From Macrocybe gigantea (taxonomy: Eukaryota; Basidiomycota; Agaricomycetes; Agaricales; Callistosporiaceae), in assembly GCA_011319805.1 (NCBI GenBank), contig SJRY01000234.1, positions 682,001 to 746,000 on the forward strand: a stretch of DNA of 64,000 nt. Reading direction: 5' to 3'. The first letter of the stretch is position 1. The number at the start of each line of letters is the position of its first letter. The position numbers were made by a program, and so were the translations under genes. The notes below the pieces were generated by a model. The model made no database searches. It was given only the letters and a program-made list of their open reading frames with translations, and was not told where the DNA came from. Below, piece by piece: positions 58,221 through 64,000 of this stretch.

Positions 58221-61200
58221 CTAAGCTTTTGAAGCGGGTATGTGGAGGTTTATGGCTTCGAAGAAGCGTTAGCAAAAGCATCTGTCAGTCTTGGGAATCA
58301 TACCTCGATACCAGTTCAACGCATCTGAAGGGGAAGGAGCATCGAAGTAAAGGATGGCTTTATTGTCGACCAATCGTAAAGCTGTCATATAGCCAGAAGT
58401 GAATATCGATGATTATTCGCCGCCTAGGAAACGCACCATTCCCATGTACAATGCTAGCTGGTTGGGGTAGTGTTTGCATCCGTAGCACAGCCCACAGATC
58501 CACCGATGATGCAGGGTCCTGACCTTCGGAAGGATCCCGACAGAGGACTAACAAATCGTTGCACAGGATGCCAATGAGTGGGCGGGGTGTCAACTCAGGG
58601 GCCAAGCAATCCACTTGAACCGTAGAGGCATCACCCTGCGCGTTGATGGCTTCGAAAGAAACAGTTGCCTTTCTAACAACTCGGGTCAACAGAAGCGGAC
58701 CGTCCATGATTAACCGTCTAATGATCATCGTTAGATAGATTTTTGTAATCGCGAAAATGGCTTTGTCCCACCTATGTGGTTGTACCAGAGGGCTAGGGAA
58801 TCTGCCCCGTATTCGACTCTGCCATTGAACGAGCTTACGTCTGGACTCAGCTTCGCGTTTTCCCTCGTTCATGTTACTGGCAAGGGAGGATATCTCGGCC
58901 AAGGCACGATCCAGCGGATCATCTCTATAATCATAGGACGGTGGAGTGCTTCGATGTAACTCCTCTAGCTAGTTCCCATCAGTAAAAGGATGATCGGAAT
59001 GATCTGACGACCAACCAATAACCGATACCGAGGTATACGCTGGACAGGAAGGAGGAGATATCCCTCTAAGTTCAATTGTGAATGGCGAGGATTCATCCGG
59101 CAGCGTTTCAAATATGACTTAATCCGTTTGCGTTGACCGCTGGTCAGGTTAGGCACGCCGTTCGCCCCGGGATTATTTTCGGAGGATAGATTGGGACTTG
59201 TGACAGCAGTCATGCTCAAACCTAGGCCGACAAGCTGGGCTGTGCTAGACGAAGGTGATAGAGCGGGAGCGCCTGGACTCGCACTTCCGGGAGTATTTCG
59301 ATCCGACGACCAATATTTGACGCGTTGCACGGAACTATCGAAATTGCTATCACAAGCGGTCAGCAATGCACACGATAGAAGGCCTGTGGCATACTTAATG
59401 TAACTCGAGTACATCTTCATGAAGGCGGCATGCTTCAGGAACATACTTGCGACTGATCTCACGACGGCTAGGGAGAGTTGTCCGTCAGCGTCAGCGTACT
59501 GTAGCTCTCCAGAAGGTTTCATCAGAGGCGCCGCTGCGACTTCCAAAGCAGGCAGAAAGTTGTCCTTGTGGAACGTGAACAGGGCCTCGACCCCACCAAA
59601 GACAAGCCTCCTTTCAGCCGCAGGGACGACCGTATCTTTGCCGGATCCCACGCCGCTGAGAATGTTGACAGGCACTGAAGCAGGCTTGATGTAGATATCA
59701 ACCAGCTCTTGAAGACCTTTTACGTAGGTGCGTTCGGTCCTGTGGGATGAAAACAGTCCTGTCAGTATTAAAAGGGAAGGGTAAACGCAGCAGTACTTAC
59801 AAGACGATCTCCCGAACAACCATTGCACGCTTTCCTTTATCATCTTTGAATTTACGTTCGCGTTCTTCCTGAGAGCTGGCACTATCAGTGGTTGCCACAC
59901 TCAGAGTCTGAGAGGCAGTCCCACTACGCAGACCCGCAATCGACTCCGAGGACCGCAATTGTTCGGTGTATTCAGGGTGGGACCCATCTCGGTGATTGTC
60001 GATGACCGTCGGACGCCTTGAACGGGATGACGACAGATCGTCTGGAACAGTTCCATACACGCTCATGGCATTTGGTTGCTGTAGAAGGCTTAGGTCATTC
60101 ATGTCTTTGAGATATGCCATGACAGATCGGAGAGCTCGCATGTATGCCTCTCGAGAACGCTCTGCTTCTCGGCGCATAATATGTTCGTGGTCGGCGGCAG
60201 GGGTGGAAGGCGTAAGGAGGCCTTCACTATCTTCGGTGCCGTTTGCCGCAGTCAATCCCGGTACGAAAGGCGTGGCATCTGGTATCGGTATATTGAGAGA
60301 AACGGCACCAGGAGCGTCGATTGGAAGGAAGCTCCTTCTTTTCGATGATCTAGAGAGAGACGACGGTGGCATCAAAAGATGGGTGAGTTGGTGTTATTCT
60401 CAGCCGTCGATTTCAGCAGATCTGTGGGAGGACTAGGAGTATTGAGCGCAGAGTGGAGTCCATCCAAAGTCCCTGTTGGGAGAAACGCATGTCGATCTGA
60501 GGTAGATTGTCGGAACGAACGGATGGGACTGGAGCAGGGGAAGGGGAAGTAGAGAGGCCCGCTGGCATGTGAAATCTGTTCGACTGACCACTATGACTAT
60601 GGTTAACACCTGGCATCGGTGGGTCCGGTTTCATCTTGCCCATTGACATCTTCTTCAAGAAACCCCAGCGGCTGCCTTTCTCTTTGGTCGACCGAGGGCG
60701 CGAAAGAGATTTCTCATCGTTGGCATGGTTCGAAGACGAATGCCGCCAGCGGCATAGGACACTCGGTTAGGGCCCTGTTCAATCTCATCCCTTTCTGCGT
60801 TATTGTCCCAAAGCGATCGGGTCAACTGTGGTCTCATTCCATTTGGCGAAGGGCGCCCTTGGTTGCTCCCCATGGATGAGGCAGGGCCGAGGCTAGCGAA
60901 ACGTTTAGTTGATGCAGATCGCTCAGGAGAGGCCAGAATTGAGCAGATTTGAACTGGATAATGAAGCGCCGTATGTTCGTAAACCAGACCGAGAAGGGGT
61001 GGATGGCCCAAAATCGATGTTGGGAGAAGGCACAGGTACCGTGGTTGTAGTTTTCCCCCTTCGAAGATCTCCTGCGCTTTTCATCTTCCTGACTTCGCGT
61101 TCTGGAAGGTCTTCAGACTGCTTAGAAGACATTCGTTGACCTATTTCCGTAGTACTGCCCATTTTTGCGGCCCGTGTCTGATCAAAATGAGCACGATTAG

Positions 61201-62891
61201 GGGTGGTTCGTGTCCGGATGAGACCCCTCGACTGATCAGCCGCAGGCGAGTCGGGTATTGCAGAGACTGCGGAGCGGGTATGGCTGGAAAGACGCTCGGG
61301 AGTAATTGTATGGTCTTCTGGATATAATAATCCATCGACATTCGCACTCAGTGGGGCAGAATCTGATAAATCGTCAATATCAGTATCTGCCGCTTCCATG
61401 TCCATCGCCGGGCTTTGCAGGCTTGCAGAAGGTGGCGGAAATATTGGCGTCGAAGGGGGATACATAGGCGAAATGGGCGTTTTGGCTAACAATGGCTCAA
61501 CAAGTGCTTTCCACGGACCCTGAAAAGGATTCCCGTCGACGCATAGTGTCTGTAAAGCAGGAAGCAAGCAGAGCCAGCTTGGAAGAGCATGAAGTTTGTT
61601 CCTGCGCACACTGATCGTGTGTAGTTTGTCGAGGTCTGCGAGAGGCTCTGGCAGTGTGCTGATACCAGTAGAATCAGCAATGAGGACGCGAAGATTGGTG
61701 AGATCAGCAAGGAAGACAGGAAGGACTCGTAGAGGATTGGAGGCAATGTTCAGCTCTTCAAGGTTCTCGCAAGTAGCGAGAACAGGTGGCAATGCACCCA
61801 AAAAATTGGCTGAGATATCCAATGCCAGAAGGGACAGGTGTATCTGAGGCAAAGTGTTTGCCAAGAACACAGGCATCGCATTAGGCGTGGTAGAAGACCC
61901 TATCAGTAAATGAGTCGTGCCTAATGCGTATTCAGAACTGAGTTACTGCTGTCGAAATTTACGATAGAATCGGACACTCACCAGGCTGTACATGGAGTTG
62001 CGTGACAGGAACATTGTCTCCGTGGACAATTAATCCACGTCCCTCATCTGCGACAACAGCCGCGGACGTGCGTTCCTCTTCTTTCTCTTCTAATACATCG
62101 TTGTCATCCGAAAGATGTTGTTCGTCGTCCGTTTCTTCCTCACTCATGCCCACCTCATCCCTCTCATCCACTGTTTGCCAGCTTATATCAAAGCTCGGCT
62201 TCTGGTTGAGTTTAGGAATGTTTTCGCTGCTATTCCCGATTGATGAAGACCGTGAACGAACACTAGAAGATGAATAGGATTCCGACCAGCGGGACTGATC
62301 GATAGGTGCCCTCGAAAGCGTAGGTCGGACAGAAGGTGCGGAAGTTGCATCGATCGCTAGCAATTGCACAACATCATCAGACGTGATCCCAACCCCTACA
62401 GCAGAAGCGTCGTCTTCACCGGTGGCAACATGCACATGACCATAGTCCCCTGAGGCCAGTGCGCTTCCTGAGCTTGTATATGCGGACGAGCGCGTGGAAG
62501 ACGAGCCTGCGGAAGAAAGCGCAGGCACACTGCTGAAATTAGGGTGATGGGGCCGGAAGGGATAAGGATCAGGGAACTGCGACGGGTCAAGGGGAGGCAT
62601 GGAAGACTTTTGCAGGTCGCGAGAGGAACTAGAGGGGGCTGCTTGGCCTTCTGAAGCGGAACGATAGAGGGTGGAGCTGGAAAGCGATGGACTCGCACTC
62701 TGATACGCGTTATTCAGTGCTGCAGCCGTCAGTGGGCGATAGTCAGAGGAAGAGAGTGCATCGCTGTTTGGAGGTGCAGCGGCGGTGGTAGCACGTGGAC
62801 GACCATATGAATTCTGCGGTGGCGGGCGTGATTGTCCATGACCGTAATCGAGAGCACTGTCGTCAGCTGGCGCGGTCACGGAGGACAACAT
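58221..62891 (-). CDS. Leucine-rich-repeat Rho-type guanine nucleotide exchange factor
   Basis: ATG 62891 (MLSSVTAPADDSALDYGHGQ). A long Ser-rich disordered region of about 300 residues ends in acidic stretches (ERDEVGMSEEETDDEQHLSD). Next are five LRR units (LALDISANFLGALPPVLATC, LEELNIASNPLRVLPVFL, LRVLIADSTGISTLPEPL, LHTISVRRNKLHALPSWL, LQTLCVDGNPF), a further disordered linker, and a DH domain (MVVREIV joined to LTERTYVKGLQELVDIYIKP, EALFTFHKDNFLPAL, NLEGYLLLPVQRIPRYRLL). A PH-like domain follows (RLIMDGPLLLTRVVRKATVSF, LIGILCNDLLVLCRD, ALRLVDNKAILYFDAPSPSDALNWYRA), ending NLHIPASKA at 58221. It should activate a Rho or Cdc42 GTPase at the membrane. LRR plus DH-PH is a fungal combination; target unknown. 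Confidence 0.9.
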
Positions 62892-63031
62892 AAATAGCAG
62901 GAATGGACGTGAGGGGTCGTCGCTGGCGCTGTCGACGTCGTTGTGGTCGACGACTGCCAAATACAAGAAAACAAATTCACGATCAAAACACGGCACGCCT
63001 CATCAATCTAGGGGACTACAGCGATTGACAC

Positions 63032-64000
63032 CTAAAAGTCATATAATTCTGGTCGATCTGACCGGAAAGCAACCTGTTTCTTTACTTTCTTGGGCTTCAA
63101 CACCTGTCCTTCTGTTGCCTTAGTTTCCGCAGCACCTGTCACGGTATCGGTATCCTCCACTGACACTTCCACCGAGGCAATCCCAGATCCCTTATGCATC
63201 ATATCGCCATCCGTCCTCTGCTCCTCACTTGTATTGACTGCGAAGATCGCCGACGGCGTCATTCGTCTCTCCCCAACACCGCCTTCGATATCGAGATGAA
63301 GCGTTTCAATGATCAACCGTTTCCGCGTACACTTGAACGTGAGGTTGTTTTCACCGCCTCCCGTCTCTGAGGACGTGGATACGAAGAGACCTCGCAGAGT
63401 CGAATGTTTATCGCTTGCAGGGATAAGAGTATGCAGAGCGGGCAATGAATGGATAGAAAGAAGGCCATGCTGGGATGGAAACGCCGCACTCAGTGATGGG
63501 TTCGCTACAAGAGCATAAGCAAAGCCTTAATGCAATTCTAAACCACCCGGACGTACCAGAGAAAGCAGACAATGTAAAGGAGGCGTCAGCAAACCATCCC
63601 ACTTTTTGAATCCAATTCACATTTCCCCGCGATTCTAACGATAGCTGGGGAGGAAAGCCCACGGACGCACAGGCGTGAGGATATTGCCGCAAAAGGCTAC
63701 GGAGTGAACAGAGAAAATATAACAGGTCCTAGTAATGATTTGTGATGACGCCAAAGAAGAGTAGCCAGGTGTTATCTCACCATGTCTGACACTCCTCCCC
63801 AATAAGGAGAACCTAGAGACGGGATGCAGATACGGACCGGTATGGATGCAGAGTTACTTTCCAATTTCTCGTTTAACTGTTCCAGAATTTGCTGAATGAA
63901 AACTTTGCTCGTGGAATTATCAAAAGGCACGTTAATGCTCCAAATGTGACCTTCTGCGAATGCCTGCTCGATCAAACCTGAAGGAACAGTGCTCGTCAAA
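63032..64000 (-). CDS. ELP4: Elongator subunit Elp4 (5' end beyond window)
   Basis: Enters from the right edge in frame and ends at 63032. Visible exons: GLIEQAFAEGHIWSINVPFD, SASIPVRICIPSLGSPYWG (Walker-type PAXNEB block), FLCSLRSLLRQYPHACASVGFPPQL, WIQKVGWFADASFTLSAFS, LLSIHSLPALHTLIPASDKHS, NNLTFKCTRKRLIIETLHLDIEGG and the C-terminus KKQVAFRSDRPELYDF. The order GSPxWG, SLLR-PHACAxV, W-x-DA-x-LxxF, LLxIxxLPxLHxLxP, RKRxxIExLHL is that of Elp4, part of the Elp456 RecA-like ring that assists tRNA wobble-uridine modification. The N-terminal RecA part is not in the window. Same strand as the RhoGEF, 140 bp apart. Confidence 0.88.

Overview
This window is nuclear DNA of a filamentous basidiomycete, most likely an Agaricomycete. 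The evidence is the dense gene packing, many GT-AG introns of about 50-65 bp, fungal gene content (Tvp23, Dlt1, Utp23, Itc1, a GH74-CBM1 xyloglucanase) and one Ty1/copia retrotransposon. Gene models were built by eye from open frames, splice signals and family resemblance, so outer limits are firmer than every internal exon edge.

Left part (1-18.2 kb): the 3' part of a LYR-motif gene leaves the left edge. It is followed by a long low-complexity protein with an eIF4E-binding motif, a gene-poor 2.5 kb stretch, a G1-type cyclin, a Gfo/Idh/MocA oxidoreductase (minus strand), an unknown Ser/Pro-rich protein whose frame breaks near 13.1 kb, and the ISWI-complex subunit Itc1.

Middle (18.4-29.6 kb): a compact housekeeping block with a vacuolar-type amino-acid transporter, eIF3k and the COMPASS WD40 subunit Swd3/WDR5 (divergent), a six-unit polyubiquitin gene with a heat-shock element and TATA box packed into 129 bp, Utp23 and EMC7 (divergent), a small unknown gene, and a secreted CAP/PR-1 protein.

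29.6-35.4 kb is one copia element on the minus strand with 310-bp LTRs (3 differences), a 5-bp target duplication, a primer site matching initiator tRNA-Met, and four frame breaks that all behave as single-base losses in homopolymers.

Right part (36.1-64 kb): Dlt1, NADH-cytochrome b5 reductase, a dual-specificity phosphatase, Tvp23 divergent from an unknown multi-pass membrane protein, an LRR/RNI protein, the GH74 xyloglucanase, two poorly understood Ser/Pro-rich genes (one with a degenerate kinase core), an amino-acid permease, an LRR-RhoGEF, and a 5'-truncated Elp4.

No gene cluster that looks like a new defence, biosynthetic or mobile system was found. The most interesting signals are the polyubiquitin heat-shock element, two GC-AG introns (one splitting the catalytic His-Cys codons of the phosphatase), the copia element's uniform frame breaks, the probable pseudokinase and the eIF4E-binding motif protein.
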